42,964 bases of DNA from an uncultured Desulfuromonadales bacterium (GTDB lineage: Bacteria; Desulfobacterota; Desulfuromonadia; Desulfuromonadales; Geopsychrobacteraceae), in NCBI GenBank assembly GCA_947259685.1, contig CAMYNC010000038.1:1-42964 (forward strand), given 5' to 3'. Position numbers and translations under genes: made by a program. This document shows positions 16,901-24,651 of the stretch, in pieces; within the stretch, counting starts at the first letter, position 1, and each line of letters begins with the position of its first letter. The notes below the pieces were generated by a model that worked only from the letters and a program-made list of their open reading frames with translations, did not search any database and was not told where the DNA came from.

Positions 16901-17775
16901 CCGTTTAGCTGCGGCGACTCACGACTGAAATCCAACCGCCCCTGGCCGACCACTGAGCCAGCCCGGCCCGCCTGCGTTAGCTGCAACTGGGAAATATCGA
17001 GCTGCGATTCTCCGAGTGCCAGCGTGCTGCTGAGCAGATAGGCACCGCCCTGCCCGGCCTGCAGTTGCAGGGAGCTTTCTCCCTGCAGCAGAGAATCGCG
17101 ACCTGCGGCCAGGTCAGTCTGAATCGCCAGAGCCTGCCACGCCTCATCAGCACCCTGATTGTGTAACTGAAGATCGATCTGCAGCTGCGGTTCTCTGAAG
17201 CCGAGGTGCAGGTCGCCCTGGGCGACGAAAGCCTCCCTGAGTTGAAGTTGGATCTGTTTGGCGGTGAGGGTTGCATTGTGCCAGCGCAGGGCAGCCCTGA
17301 AACTTTTAAGTTGCTGCGGATCAGTTTGCCCCTGCTGCCAGCGAAGTTGGGTCAACTGCAGACTGATGATATCGATTTCCAGCCAACTAGCTGCGGCCGG
17401 TAGCTGAGGCCAGCGAAGATGCAGCGGTTCGGAGTCAGAGCTGGCAGCGGGCAATTCCAATTGAATGTCGTGAAGCTTGAGCAGCTCGAACTCAACCCGC
17501 AGGGGGAAGAGTGAGGTCAGCCGGCTGCGACTTTCCAGCTGCTCGACCCTGACCAGCTGCTGGTCCAGCTGCACGCGAACCGCTTGCAGCTGGAGGTCGC
17601 CGATCAGGCTCCCCGCTAAATGCTCAACAGTAATCTGGCCGGCGGATTTTTCCGACAGCTCGGTCATTAGCCAGCGTGCTCCGCTGTGGGTCAGCAATAA
17701 CCAACTGATTATACTGAGCAGCACCAGCAACAGCCCGGCCGTTGCCAGAGCGCTGATTTTCAGAGCTTTTACCAT
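13960..17775 (-). CDS. tamB: Translocation and assembly module protein TamB
   Basis: 1271 residues, the usual size for TamB/DUF490 proteins. One N-terminal membrane helix (about 8-30) is followed by a very long beta-rich periplasmic region with abundant Leu and Gln. The conserved C-terminal DUF490 domain (about the last 400 residues) includes LPRAELYSQPAMPETDILSY and ends in a beta-strand-rich tail (RYKLTPALEVESNIGLESG). TamB spans the periplasm and works with TamA in outer-membrane protein insertion and, in current models, phospholipid transport. Its ATG overlaps the tamA stop by seven bases (17769-17775), indicating translational coupling. Confidence 0.93.
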   Translation of the reverse strand: MVKALKISALATAGLLLVLLSIISWLLLTHSGARWLMTELSEKSAGQITVEHLAGSLIGDLQLQAVRVQLDQQLVRVEQLESRSRLTSLFPLRVEFELLKLHDIQLELPAASSDSEPLHLRWPQLPAAASWLEIDIISLQLTQLRWQQGQTDPQQLKSFRAALRWHNATLTAKQIQLQLREAFVAQGDLHLGFREPQLQIDLQLHNQGADEAWQALAIQTDLAAGRDSLLQGESSLQLQAGQGGAYLLSSTLALGESQLDISQLQLTQAGRAGSVVGQGRLDFSRESPQLNGQLRVQQLDLQAEAKKSFQLSGALQFSGQPQQYSGAFNLASSGSAEVQAELSGNFSGDRQALQLTDLQGAWLGGKLAGLLSADWHDGWQLQAELQAERLQLAQLEPDLPAVLSLDLNGTLAGGGSRSPAGQLQLLLRDSSFYQLPLLGEIDLQFAENKLLLERLDLQGDGISLHGAGDLEERLELQLQIAQLEKLRPDLRGSFSSSGWLRWENQQLAAELSGQGEQLGYRHLRVEKLQLELQGNLTEHQLSLQLRQPPGQAKLILHGGWQGDRWQGRLTQLQGENPEFGSWQLVGPVPLEISAEELHLASLQLSSSEQARVQGAARFKLPSWQGQGSLEWERLPLQPLGRWLPVDKLSGQSSGNFSLQLAGPDQSRLQAALALQGELQQANLNLKLADSQLTAAWDAQGLNSSLLLELVDGGRLQAELNSPQALQTGLPRQGQFELKAQQISLQRLQPWLPATLSLVGQLGLQASGDWSPERRFTLGGQASVEQGQISWLEDAGTVNADLSAARFSWRWQEDQLAGEFLVELSEQGEVVGRLQLPLASELPVEPLPGPLQAELTANLQELGLLSVIFPGAVQESRGQLNLAMQLEGDWQQPELTGRLHLFGAGAFLPNAGIELKNIELLGTFDEQQLAIERLQLYSGDGSLEGNGSLKLNRWQPGRYQLQLKGEEFQLINLAELQLQIAPDLQLDGDLESLRVRGSLAIPELLIRGKQKSSQPNSSPDLVILDAQEPAKRKFRLQHDIDLQLQLGERVLLNTAGLDAKLAGKLRLQSTAQQELVAVGKIQVEKGSFASYGVNLDIERGQLFFTGGPIDQPNLDILALRKIGEVQAGVKVSGTPQLPRAELYSQPAMPETDILSYIVLGRPLGADSSQAGLLMSAAGALLSQGESVMVQEKLKQGLGLDVLDISAGDGNVASSVITTGKFLTPDLYISLGYSLFTQSNEVRLRYKLTPALEVESNIGLESGVDMFYRIEIE

Positions 17776-19532
17776 CCGAACCCCACGCTGAAATGAAAGC
17801 GGTATTTGGTTGGGTTGGCACCGATCCTGCGCGCCAGATCGACCCGAATCGGACCGATGGTGGTATAGCGTCGCACCCCGATACCGGCAGCCTGCTCCAG
17901 CTCATAATCAGCAAAATCATCGAAAGCATTGCCGATATCATAAAAAATCGCCGCTCCCCAGTTTTCATTGAGATGTTTTTCCAACTCGATATTCGCCACC
18001 AACAAATGTTTGCCGCCGATCACCTGGCCGTCGGCATCTTTTGGCCCTAGCGATTGATAGCGATAGCCGCGCACGCTGCGATCGCCCCCAGCAAAGAAAC
18101 GCAAGGACACAGGGACATCCTTCAAAGGATCTGAATGCAAGGTGGTTGCTCCCCGCAAACGCAGGAACAAGGCAAAATTCCGCGGCAGCGGCTGGAGACG
18201 GGTCAAGCTGCCGGAAAACTGCAGCAAACTGGTATCGGAGAGCAGGGCATCGCTGCTGCCAAGCATCTCGAGTTGGAGCTGTGAGATATCTTTTGGATTG
18301 TGCAAATTATCGATCTTGCGCCAGACCAGTCGCACCCCGGGCATCAACATCCGCGCTCGGTCTTTCTCACCGGCAATATTCGAATACTCCTGAGACAGAC
18401 GAAGAAAGGCGGAACCGGTCAAATGGTCACCGAGGACCTCCTGACGTTCAATCTCACTGAACAGGCTGCTGCGGGTAAAGGTCTCGATATCCTCACGGTC
18501 ATAACCGACCCGCAGCAGGGTTTGGCTGTTTAGTTCTTCGAGGTCAGGAATGATGTAAGTGGTCACCAGCGTTTGGCGTTTTTGCGCCAGCAGCAGGGTG
18601 CCCTGCAGCTCATGCCCACGGTCGAGCAGGTTGAGGTCGCGGTAGCGTAGCTGAATGCGTGCGCCGGTGTCGGTTCCGAAACCGATTCCGGGCCGCAGTT
18701 GATGTCGCGGGGCCGGCTGTAACTCAATCTCGATGGGCACTTGAAGATCCTCGGCCAGATCCCGACGGGGCCTGATGACGACCGCCCGGAACAGATCTGA
18801 GTCGAGGAGGCTGGATTGGGTTTTGCCAAGCTTGGTTTGCGAAAAAACCTCCCCCGGTTGAAAACTGATGTAGCGTTGAATGAATTTATCGGAATAACTC
18901 CCCTGGCCGTTGATGCGACTGGGGCCGAATTGATAACGCGGACCGGTTGCCAGGGTCAGCTCAATCTCAGCACGTTGCTCGCCCCGGTGGACCAAAAGCT
19001 GATGCTGGCTGAAATCGGCATCGAGAAAGCCGAGCTGGATTGCTCGAGCATTGAGGGCGGCCTTAGCTGCTTCGTAACGATCCTGACGCAGCGGGTCGCC
19101 GACCTGCAGCGGAAATTCTTCCAGCTGCTTGGCAAGTGCGGCCGGCGTTTCGGCTGGGCTATCAATCTTCAGTTGCAGGCGAGTGATAAGCAGGGGCTCG
19201 CCGAGCGCCACCGCAACCCGCAGCACATAATGACCCGGTTCGGTTTCCGCAAGCGTGCTACTGGCACCACTATGAAAGTAACCCAACGGTTGCAGGGACT
19301 CAGCTACCAGCTCCGGTATTTTACTGGAAAACCGAGCTAACCAACGCCGGTTGACCTGCTCACCATTAACCATGCCGGGCGGAAATTCCAAAGCTTCAAT
19401 CAGAATATCCCGCAACTCGCCAGAAACACCCTCCAGCTCCAACTCCAGAGGGTCCGCTGCGGCCTCGGCCAGGGGGGCAAGAAACAGCACCAACAAGAGG
19501 CAACTACTTAGAATAATTCTGAATTTCATCAT
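17769..19532 (-). CDS. tamA: Translocation and assembly module protein TamA (Omp85/BamA family)
   Basis: 587 residues from the first of two adjacent ATGs (19532 or 19529), close to the usual length of about 577. A signal peptide (MMKFRIILSSCLLLVLFLA then PLAEA) precedes POTRA-type repeats over residues 30-270 (for example RINGQGSYSDKFIQRYISF). A C-terminal 16-strand barrel follows (FFAGGDRSVRGYRYQSLGP carries the conserved RGY-type motif of loop L6), ending with the aromatic Trp typical of outer-membrane proteins. It is the outer-membrane partner of the overlapping tamB. The ribosome-binding site is weak. Confidence 0.93.
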   Translation of the reverse strand: MMKFRIILSSCLLLVLFLAPLAEAAADPLELELEGVSGELRDILIEALEFPPGMVNGEQVNRRWLARFSSKIPELVAESLQPLGYFHSGASSTLAETEPGHYVLRVAVALGEPLLITRLQLKIDSPAETPAALAKQLEEFPLQVGDPLRQDRYEAAKAALNARAIQLGFLDADFSQHQLLVHRGEQRAEIELTLATGPRYQFGPSRINGQGSYSDKFIQRYISFQPGEVFSQTKLGKTQSSLLDSDLFRAVVIRPRRDLAEDLQVPIEIELQPAPRHQLRPGIGFGTDTGARIQLRYRDLNLLDRGHELQGTLLLAQKRQTLVTTYIIPDLEELNSQTLLRVGYDREDIETFTRSSLFSEIERQEVLGDHLTGSAFLRLSQEYSNIAGEKDRARMLMPGVRLVWRKIDNLHNPKDISQLQLEMLGSSDALLSDTSLLQFSGSLTRLQPLPRNFALFLRLRGATTLHSDPLKDVPVSLRFFAGGDRSVRGYRYQSLGPKDADGQVIGGKHLLVANIELEKHLNENWGAAIFYDIGNAFDDFADYELEQAAGIGVRRYTTIGPIRVDLARRIGANPTKYRFHFSVGFGW

Positions 19533-19609
19533 GCTATAGTTTCGGGTGGTCAATCGGGTTGCTGCAAGCCAGGATAGGATAACGGGAATAGGACATAGGT
19601 TGCGCAAAA

Positions 19610-19643
19610 CCCTGCAGGGGCGACCCATGGCGCCTCTGCAGGG
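19610..19643 (-). terminator. Terminator of the ileS-lspA operon
   Basis: CCCTGCAGGGGCG (19610-19622) pairs with CGCCTCTGCAGGG (19631-19643), one mismatch in 13 bp. On the minus strand it is followed by TTTTGCG. It lies 48 bases after the lspA stop and before tamA. Confidence 0.75.
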
Positions 19644-19690
19644 AATTATCGAAGATCGGGGGGAGCGAGGCATGCGTCGTCCGCGCTGGG

Positions 19691-20182
19691 TTAATTGCTG
19701 ATGGCCTGCTTTTTCTGCCGTTCTTCCCGCCAGGAGCAGACGAGCATCAAACCAACGCCGATACAGATGGCGCTGTCGGCAACGTTGAAGGCCGGCCAAT
19801 GGTACTGATACCAGTGGACCAGGAGAAAATCGATCACTTCGCCCAGCCGGACGCGGTCGATCAGGTTGCCGATGGCGCCGCTGAAAATCAGCCCCAGGGC
19901 AAACTGCTGCCAGCGGTCTGCCGGGTCGACTTTGCGCAGATACCAAAGAATACCGATACCGGCAAGCACCGAAACGCTGATAAAGAACGGCAGTCGGATG
20001 GCGCTATCAGCCAGGATGCCAAAGGCTGCCCCCGGATTGCGCACATAGGTGATAGCGAAAAAGTTCTCGATCACCCTGACCGATTCGTAAAGCTCGAAGC
20101 TGCTGTCGATATAGATCTTGGTCAACTGATCAAGTAGCAGGCTGACACCAGCAGTGAGCGCGAAGAGCGCGAATTTTTTCAT
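19691..20182 (-). CDS. lspA: Lipoprotein signal peptidase (signal peptidase II)
   Basis: 163 residues, four membrane helices (about 5-22, 60-78, 87-105, 130-148). Cleaves signal peptides from diacylglyceryl-modified prolipoproteins in the inner membrane. The catalytic aspartates lie in the typical GNLIDRVRLGEVIDF and FNVADSAICIG motifs. The ATG at 20182 follows the ileS TGA after one base, a common ileS-lspA arrangement, and the two are clearly cotranscribed. A likely client is the cytochrome lipoprotein at 13376. Confidence 0.96.
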   Translation of the reverse strand: MKKFALFALTAGVSLLLDQLTKIYIDSSFELYESVRVIENFFAITYVRNPGAAFGILADSAIRLPFFISVSVLAGIGILWYLRKVDPADRWQQFALGLIFSGAIGNLIDRVRLGEVIDFLLVHWYQYHWPAFNVADSAICIGVGLMLVCSWREERQKKQAISN

Positions 20183-20183
20183 C

Positions 20184-22964
20184 TCAGCCTGCTGCCAGGG
20201 CATCCGCACAGCGCGAACAGATGCTCGGGTGTTCGCTGTTGGCGCCAACACTGGTGACAAAGTTCCAGCAGCGCTCGCATTTTTCGCCCTCGGCCGGCAG
20301 CACCTGCAGTTTCAGTCCGGCCAGCTGTTCGCTGGCAATCCCTTCAGTCAGAGAATCAGTCAGTTCGACCTGAGAGACGATGAAGATGCTGGCCAACTCT
20401 TTCCGATACTGTTCTAGCAGCGGCCGAACCGCTTCCGGCAGCTGCAGGCGGATCTTGGCTTCCAGCGACTGGCCCAGCTGTTTCTCGGCACGGGCCTTTT
20501 CCAGCACCTTGGAGACCTCCGAACGGACCTTTTGCAGCTGCTCGTAGCGCCCTTCAAGCTCGGCATCGAAACGCCCATCCATCAACTTCGGGAAGCTGGC
20601 CAGATGCACACTCTCTTCCCGCTCGCCCGGCATCTGCTGCCAGATTTCGTCTGCGGTAAAAGTCATGACCGGAGCGATCAGCCGGGTGATCGCATCAAGG
20701 ATCAGGAACATGCTGGTCCGCGCGCTGCGATACTCAACACTGCCTTTCGGGCTGGTGTAGATCCGATCCTTGAGGATATCGAGGTAAAAGGCCGAGAGAT
20801 CAATGCTGCAGAAGTTGTGCACTGCATGGTAGATGCTGTGAAATTCGTACTTCTCATAGGCCTTTTCCACCTTGCTGACCAGCCCGGAGAGGCGTGACAG
20901 CGCCCAGCGGTCAAGTTCCAGCAGGTCACCGTCGGCGACCATATCGGTGGCCGGATCAAAATCGGCCAGGTTGCCGAGCAGGTAGCGTGCGGTGTTGCGG
21001 ATCCGCCGGTAGGCGTCCGACAACCGCTGCAGGGTTTCGTTGCCGAGGCGGATATCATCGCGGTAATCGGTTGCAGCAACCCACATACGCAGGATTTCGG
21101 CCCCGTACTTATTGATGATCTCTTCCGGCTTGATGACGTTACCCATCGATTTCGACATCGGCCGGCCGTCCTTATCCAGCACGAAGCCGTGGGTCAATAC
21201 CGCCTTGTAGGGCGCGCGGTCACGGGTGCCGACCGACTCGAGCAGGCTCGAGTGGAACCAGCCGCGGTGCTGATCGGAACCTTCCAGGTAAAGATCGACC
21301 GGGCTGCCGAGATAGTCGCGATGTTCGCAGACCGCGGCGTGGGAAACCCCGGAGTCGAACCAGACATCGAGGATATCGGTCTCTTTGCTGAACTTGTCAT
21401 GGCCGCAGGAGGGGCAGCTGGTGCCTGCCGGAAGCAGTTCACTGGCATCCTTCTCGAACCAGATGTCGCTGCCGGGCTCCTCGAACTGATCAGCGATGTG
21501 ATGCATGATCTTGCCGTCGCATAAATCATCACCGCACTTCTCGCAGTAGACCACAGTGATCGGCACCCCCCAGCTGCGCTGACGGCTGATGCACCAGTCG
21601 GGACGCCCTTCGACCATGTTGTAAATCCGGTCGCGGCCCCAGCTAGGGATCCATTCCACCTTGTCGATTTCCGCCAAGGCTTTTTTGCGCAGATCGTTCT
21701 GCTCCATGCCGACGAACCACTGCTCGGTGGCGCGGAAAATGATCGGCTTTTTACAGCGCCAGCAGTGCGGGTAGCTGTGACCGATTTCACTCTGGAACAA
21801 CAGCGCGCCAACCTCTTCGAGTTTGGCGCAAACGGCCGGGTTGGCCTCGGCCAGCTTCATCTTGCCGAACAGTTCCAGATCTTCCCGGTAGCGACCGTAA
21901 TCGTCGACCGGGTTGTAGATTTCCAGGCCGTACTTGAGGCCGACGACGTAATCATCCTGACCGTGGCCGGGAGCGGTGTGAACGCAACCGGTACCAGCCT
22001 CTAAGGTGACATGATCGCCGAGGATGATCAGCGAGTTACGCTCGTAGAACGGATGCTGGCAGTTTTTTCGCTCGAAAATACCGGCTTCGAAGGTGGCGGT
22101 GATGGAGTATTCCTCGATTCCGAGGGTTTTCATCACCTGCTCGACCAGACCTTCGGCCAAAACCAGCAGCTCGCCGTTCGCCTCGACGACCACGTAGGGC
22201 AGCTCCGGGTTCAGGCAGAGTCCCAGATTGGCGGGGATGGTCCAAGGGGTGGTGGTCCAGATGACGAAGTTGAGGGTTTTGCCTGCTAGCTGCGACAAGG
22301 ATTCCGGAAGTTCATCGACATAAGGGAACTTGACGTAGATCGAGGGTGATTTGTGGTCGGCGTACTCGACCTCGGCTTCGGCCAGTGCGGTAACGCAGGA
22401 AGAGCACCAGTGGATCGGCTTCTTCCCTTTGAACAGCGAGCCGCGCTCGGCCAGTTTGGCCAGCTCGCGAGCAGTCTGCGCCTCGTAGTGGGGCGTCATG
22501 GTCAGGTAGGGATCGTTCCAATTGCCGAAGATGCCGAGCCGCTGGAACTCTTCACTCTGAATCTTGACCCAGTCGGCGGCGTAATCACGGCACTCGCGGC
22601 GCACCTCCGCCTTACTCATCTCACGTTTCTTCTTGCCGAGCTTCTTGTCGACCATCAGTTCGATCGGCAGGCCGTGGCAGTCCCAGCCCGGCACATAGGG
22701 GGTAAAGAAGCCCTGCATCCGCTTGCTCTTGATGATGATATCTTTCAGGGTCTTGTTCAGCGCATGGCCCATATGCAGGTGGCCGTTGGCATAAGGAGGG
22801 CCGTCATGCAGAATAAAACTTTCACCGCCCTTATTGGCGTTTTCCAGCTTATCATTGAGGCCGATTTCTGCCCAATGCTTGAGAATCTGCGGTTCCCGGT
22901 TCGGCAGATTGGCACGCATCGGAAAATCGGTTGCGGGTAAATTTAGCGTCTCTTTATAGTCCAT
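20184..22964 (-). CDS. ileS: Isoleucyl-tRNA synthetase
   Basis: 926 residues from the ATG at 22964 (GAGG upstream; starts MDYKETLNLPATDFPMRANL as in the family). It charges tRNA-Ile. The class I HIGH motif appears as PYANGHLHMGHALN near residue 60, the editing domain occupies about 190-390, and the KMSKS loop appears as PMSKSMGNV near residue 600. The C-terminal zinc module has CERCWNF and CSRC near residues 885-915. A copy of the dispersed intergenic repeat lies 83 bases upstream of the start. No T-box leader was found. Confidence 0.97.
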   Translation of the reverse strand: MDYKETLNLPATDFPMRANLPNREPQILKHWAEIGLNDKLENANKGGESFILHDGPPYANGHLHMGHALNKTLKDIIIKSKRMQGFFTPYVPGWDCHGLPIELMVDKKLGKKKREMSKAEVRRECRDYAADWVKIQSEEFQRLGIFGNWNDPYLTMTPHYEAQTARELAKLAERGSLFKGKKPIHWCSSCVTALAEAEVEYADHKSPSIYVKFPYVDELPESLSQLAGKTLNFVIWTTTPWTIPANLGLCLNPELPYVVVEANGELLVLAEGLVEQVMKTLGIEEYSITATFEAGIFERKNCQHPFYERNSLIILGDHVTLEAGTGCVHTAPGHGQDDYVVGLKYGLEIYNPVDDYGRYREDLELFGKMKLAEANPAVCAKLEEVGALLFQSEIGHSYPHCWRCKKPIIFRATEQWFVGMEQNDLRKKALAEIDKVEWIPSWGRDRIYNMVEGRPDWCISRQRSWGVPITVVYCEKCGDDLCDGKIMHHIADQFEEPGSDIWFEKDASELLPAGTSCPSCGHDKFSKETDILDVWFDSGVSHAAVCEHRDYLGSPVDLYLEGSDQHRGWFHSSLLESVGTRDRAPYKAVLTHGFVLDKDGRPMSKSMGNVIKPEEIINKYGAEILRMWVAATDYRDDIRLGNETLQRLSDAYRRIRNTARYLLGNLADFDPATDMVADGDLLELDRWALSRLSGLVSKVEKAYEKYEFHSIYHAVHNFCSIDLSAFYLDILKDRIYTSPKGSVEYRSARTSMFLILDAITRLIAPVMTFTADEIWQQMPGEREESVHLASFPKLMDGRFDAELEGRYEQLQKVRSEVSKVLEKARAEKQLGQSLEAKIRLQLPEAVRPLLEQYRKELASIFIVSQVELTDSLTEGIASEQLAGLKLQVLPAEGEKCERCWNFVTSVGANSEHPSICSRCADALAAG

Positions 22965-23046
22965 GCCTGTGCCTCTTTCGTATCCTGACTGAAAGCGCCG
23001 ACTTGTCGCGGTTTCAGGGTCTAGTTGGCCATGAAAAGATTTCCTG

Positions 23047-23181
23047 GATCTGTGGGTAAGCGGTGGATGAAGAGTGTGAGTGCTTGGATTGGATGAGTGA
23101 TGCAAAAATCTGCGCTGCACCCAAAGGTTCAGCGACGATTTCTGGAGAGCACAGGCAATTCAATGACTTACGCTATTCGCC
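23047..23181. repeat. Dispersed intergenic repeat, copy A (135 bp)
   Basis: From GTGGGTAAGCGGTGGATGAA to ACTTACGCTATTCGCC it aligns over its full length with copy B at 38361-38496, roughly 85-90% identical by eye, with shared blocks such as TGCACCCAAAGGTTCAGCG and AGGCAATTCAATGACTT. It lies between ileS and the RHH gene, next to the ileS start. The rest of the 22965-23372 gap holds only a small inverted repeat, GTGAACG/CGTTCAC (23309-23333). Confidence 0.85.
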
Positions 23182-23372
23182 ACCGGGGACTCACGGATTC
23201 AGGAATTAGTCAGGCAGGCTAACAAAAGCGGCAGACAAGTTCAAGGGGAAAGGCAGTGATTTAAGGAGCTTTTTACCAGTTTGCCGGGCTCTGGAGGGCT
23301 GGGCAGCCGTGAACGTCCCCTCCGAACGTTCACACCCAGACCGAGTTGAAATCGATACTGCAGATAATCTGC

Positions 23373-23546
23373 TCAGGCACTCAGCTGATGCTTACAGTCT
23401 TCCTGTAATCCGAGCAGGCTTTTCCGCAGCAGATCGGAAATGCTGTTGCCGGACTCTTTGGCTATGCTTTGCAGCAGGTCCATCTCTTCAGTGTTAACCC
23501 GGCAGGATACGATGAATTTTTTTGCGTTTGCGGCTTTACGGCCCAT
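23373..23546 (-). CDS. 57-residue ribbon-helix-helix (CopG-like) regulator
   Basis: The ATG at 23546 has GGGAG upstream. The peptide opens MGRKAANAKKFIVSCRVNTE, with a short beta-strand-like KKFIVSCRV, then an acidic turn, helix EEMDLLQSIAKES and helix NSISDLLRKSLLGLQED. This is the classic beta-alpha-alpha RHH layout of CopG/Arc-type DNA-binding dimers, often antitoxins or autoregulators. No toxin gene is adjacent. Upstream is a near-perfect sigma-54 promoter, and an inverted repeat covers the predicted transcription start, suggesting autoregulation. Too short for many gene callers. Confidence 0.72.
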   Translation of the reverse strand: MGRKAANAKKFIVSCRVNTEEMDLLQSIAKESGNSISDLLRKSLLGLQEDCKHQLSA

Positions 23547-23596
23547 GATAATTGCTCCCTTCTGGCGCTGACGTAATAATTTCAGACAGTGTTGCC

Positions 23597-23612
23597 TGTA
23601 CAGCCGTATACA
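23597..23612. promoter_or_regulatory. Operator-like inverted repeat at the RHH transcription start
   Basis: TGTACAGCCGTATACA is an imperfect palindrome with TGTA/TACA ends. It begins four bases downstream of the sigma-54 -12 element and covers the predicted +1 near 23605, so a bound protein would block initiation. The RHH protein encoded next is the obvious candidate ligand. Confidence 0.45.
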
Positions 23613-23615
23613 GAA

Positions 23616-23631
23616 AGCAAGTCAGGTGCCA
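23616..23631 (-). promoter_or_regulatory. sigma-54 promoter of the RHH gene
   Basis: On the minus strand TGGCACC-TGAC-TTGCT matches the sigma-54 consensus (TGGCACG-N4-TTGCW) at all but one position and has the exact GG-N10-GC spacing. It lies about 70 bases upstream of the RHH start. The remaining stretch to 23835 shows no convincing gene. Confidence 0.72.
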
Positions 23632-23835
23632 ATATCTAGTAAGTTACTCTACTTTAGTTTTTTTATCAGTAAGGTCAGCAGTTTGGGAATTTTCTGAAAC
23701 GCTTTTGGCCAAAATGAAACAATGACAATACGGACAATTTTAACCACTATTGCGTATACATGGACAACTTTACACAACCCGTCAAGAGGGACTTTACCTT
23801 CTTCAATCTGCCCGGACAGCAGAGCAATGCGAAAG

Positions 23836-24645
23836 CTACTGCTCACCAGGGACAGTTGTCTGAGGGAGTTCGCTGGATTGCTGTTTAATCTGCCCGCGCA
23901 ATCCGGCCCAGGCGATACCAAGCTGTTCATGCAACCAACTACGACTGTTCGCTAAGGTGTGCGCATCCGGAAACTGCCATGGGCTGCGCACCGGCCGGCC
24001 CAGGTGATTGGTTGGTGCGGGGATCGGATCAAGCCCGGCTCCATGGAACAGTCCCATGGCTCGGGTCATATGTGCAGCAGAAGTCACCAGTACCAATCTG
24101 GCGCCAGGAAAATTCTCCGCAATCGTCTGCGCTTCTTCGGCCGTATCGCGTGGCCCGGTAAAGGTTAAGATATCCCCCTCCGGAACCCCCAGGGCCAGGG
24201 CCAACTGTTTGACTTTATCCGCATTTGAAGCCCGATCATCGCCATGATAGCCGGAAAAAATCAGCTTACTGCCCGGATTGAGGCGGTAAACCCTGATCCC
24301 TTCGGCCAGCCGGACAACCCCGAAAGGGTTGACTTCACTGGTGATCGGCCAACTTTCCGCGGAATCGTGGCCACTACCGAGAACCGAAACATAATCTATC
24401 GGGATTGCCCCTGGTTGATAACTGGCAAACCGCTCTTCCAAGGGCCTGATCACTGGCGCACTGAGTGGTGCATAACTGGCCACAAACAGCAGTGCAGTCG
24501 CCAGCAGCACACAGAGAAATCCGGCCCAGCGGGTCTTTCGCCGCAGCAGAAATAATAGTGCCCAGAGCAGCAAGATTAGGGCTACCGGCAAGGGCATCAG
24601 TAGCCCGCCTAGAAACTTTTTCGCCAGGAAAAGTCCGTTTTCCAT
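23836..24645 (-). CDS. ElyC/SanA/YdcF-type DUF218 membrane protein
   Basis: 269 residues. Two N-terminal membrane helices (about 13-33 and 40-60) are followed by a DUF218 domain with YVSVLGSGHD, LIFSGYHGDD and TRDTAEEAQT-like GPRDTAEEAQTI, then LVLVTSAAHMTRAMGLF. Proteins of this group (ElyC, SanA) affect envelope integrity and peptidoglycan or undecaprenyl-phosphate metabolism in Escherichia coli; the exact reaction is unsettled. It starts six bases after the GT39 gene stop, so the two form an operon, which fits a joint role in envelope glycan or lipid-carrier chemistry. Confidence 0.82.
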   Translation of the reverse strand: MENGLFLAKKFLGGLLMPLPVALILLLWALLFLLRRKTRWAGFLCVLLATALLFVASYAPLSAPVIRPLEERFASYQPGAIPIDYVSVLGSGHDSAESWPITSEVNPFGVVRLAEGIRVYRLNPGSKLIFSGYHGDDRASNADKVKQLALALGVPEGDILTFTGPRDTAEEAQTIAENFPGARLVLVTSAAHMTRAMGLFHGAGLDPIPAPTNHLGRPVRSPWQFPDAHTLANSRSWLHEQLGIAWAGLRGQIKQQSSELPQTTVPGEQ

Positions 24646-24651
24646 TCCGCT

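Noticed and set aside
22965..23372. T-box leader upstream of ileS
   Set aside because: No T-box core (AGGGTGGNACCGCG) or specifier-loop structure was found; the region is occupied by the dispersed repeat.
23649..23930. 93-codon frame on the minus strand between the ElyC-like and RHH genes
   Set aside because: It overlaps the end of the ElyC-like gene by 95 bases, has no good ribosome-binding site and no recognisable domain; the sequence looks like intergenic DNA.
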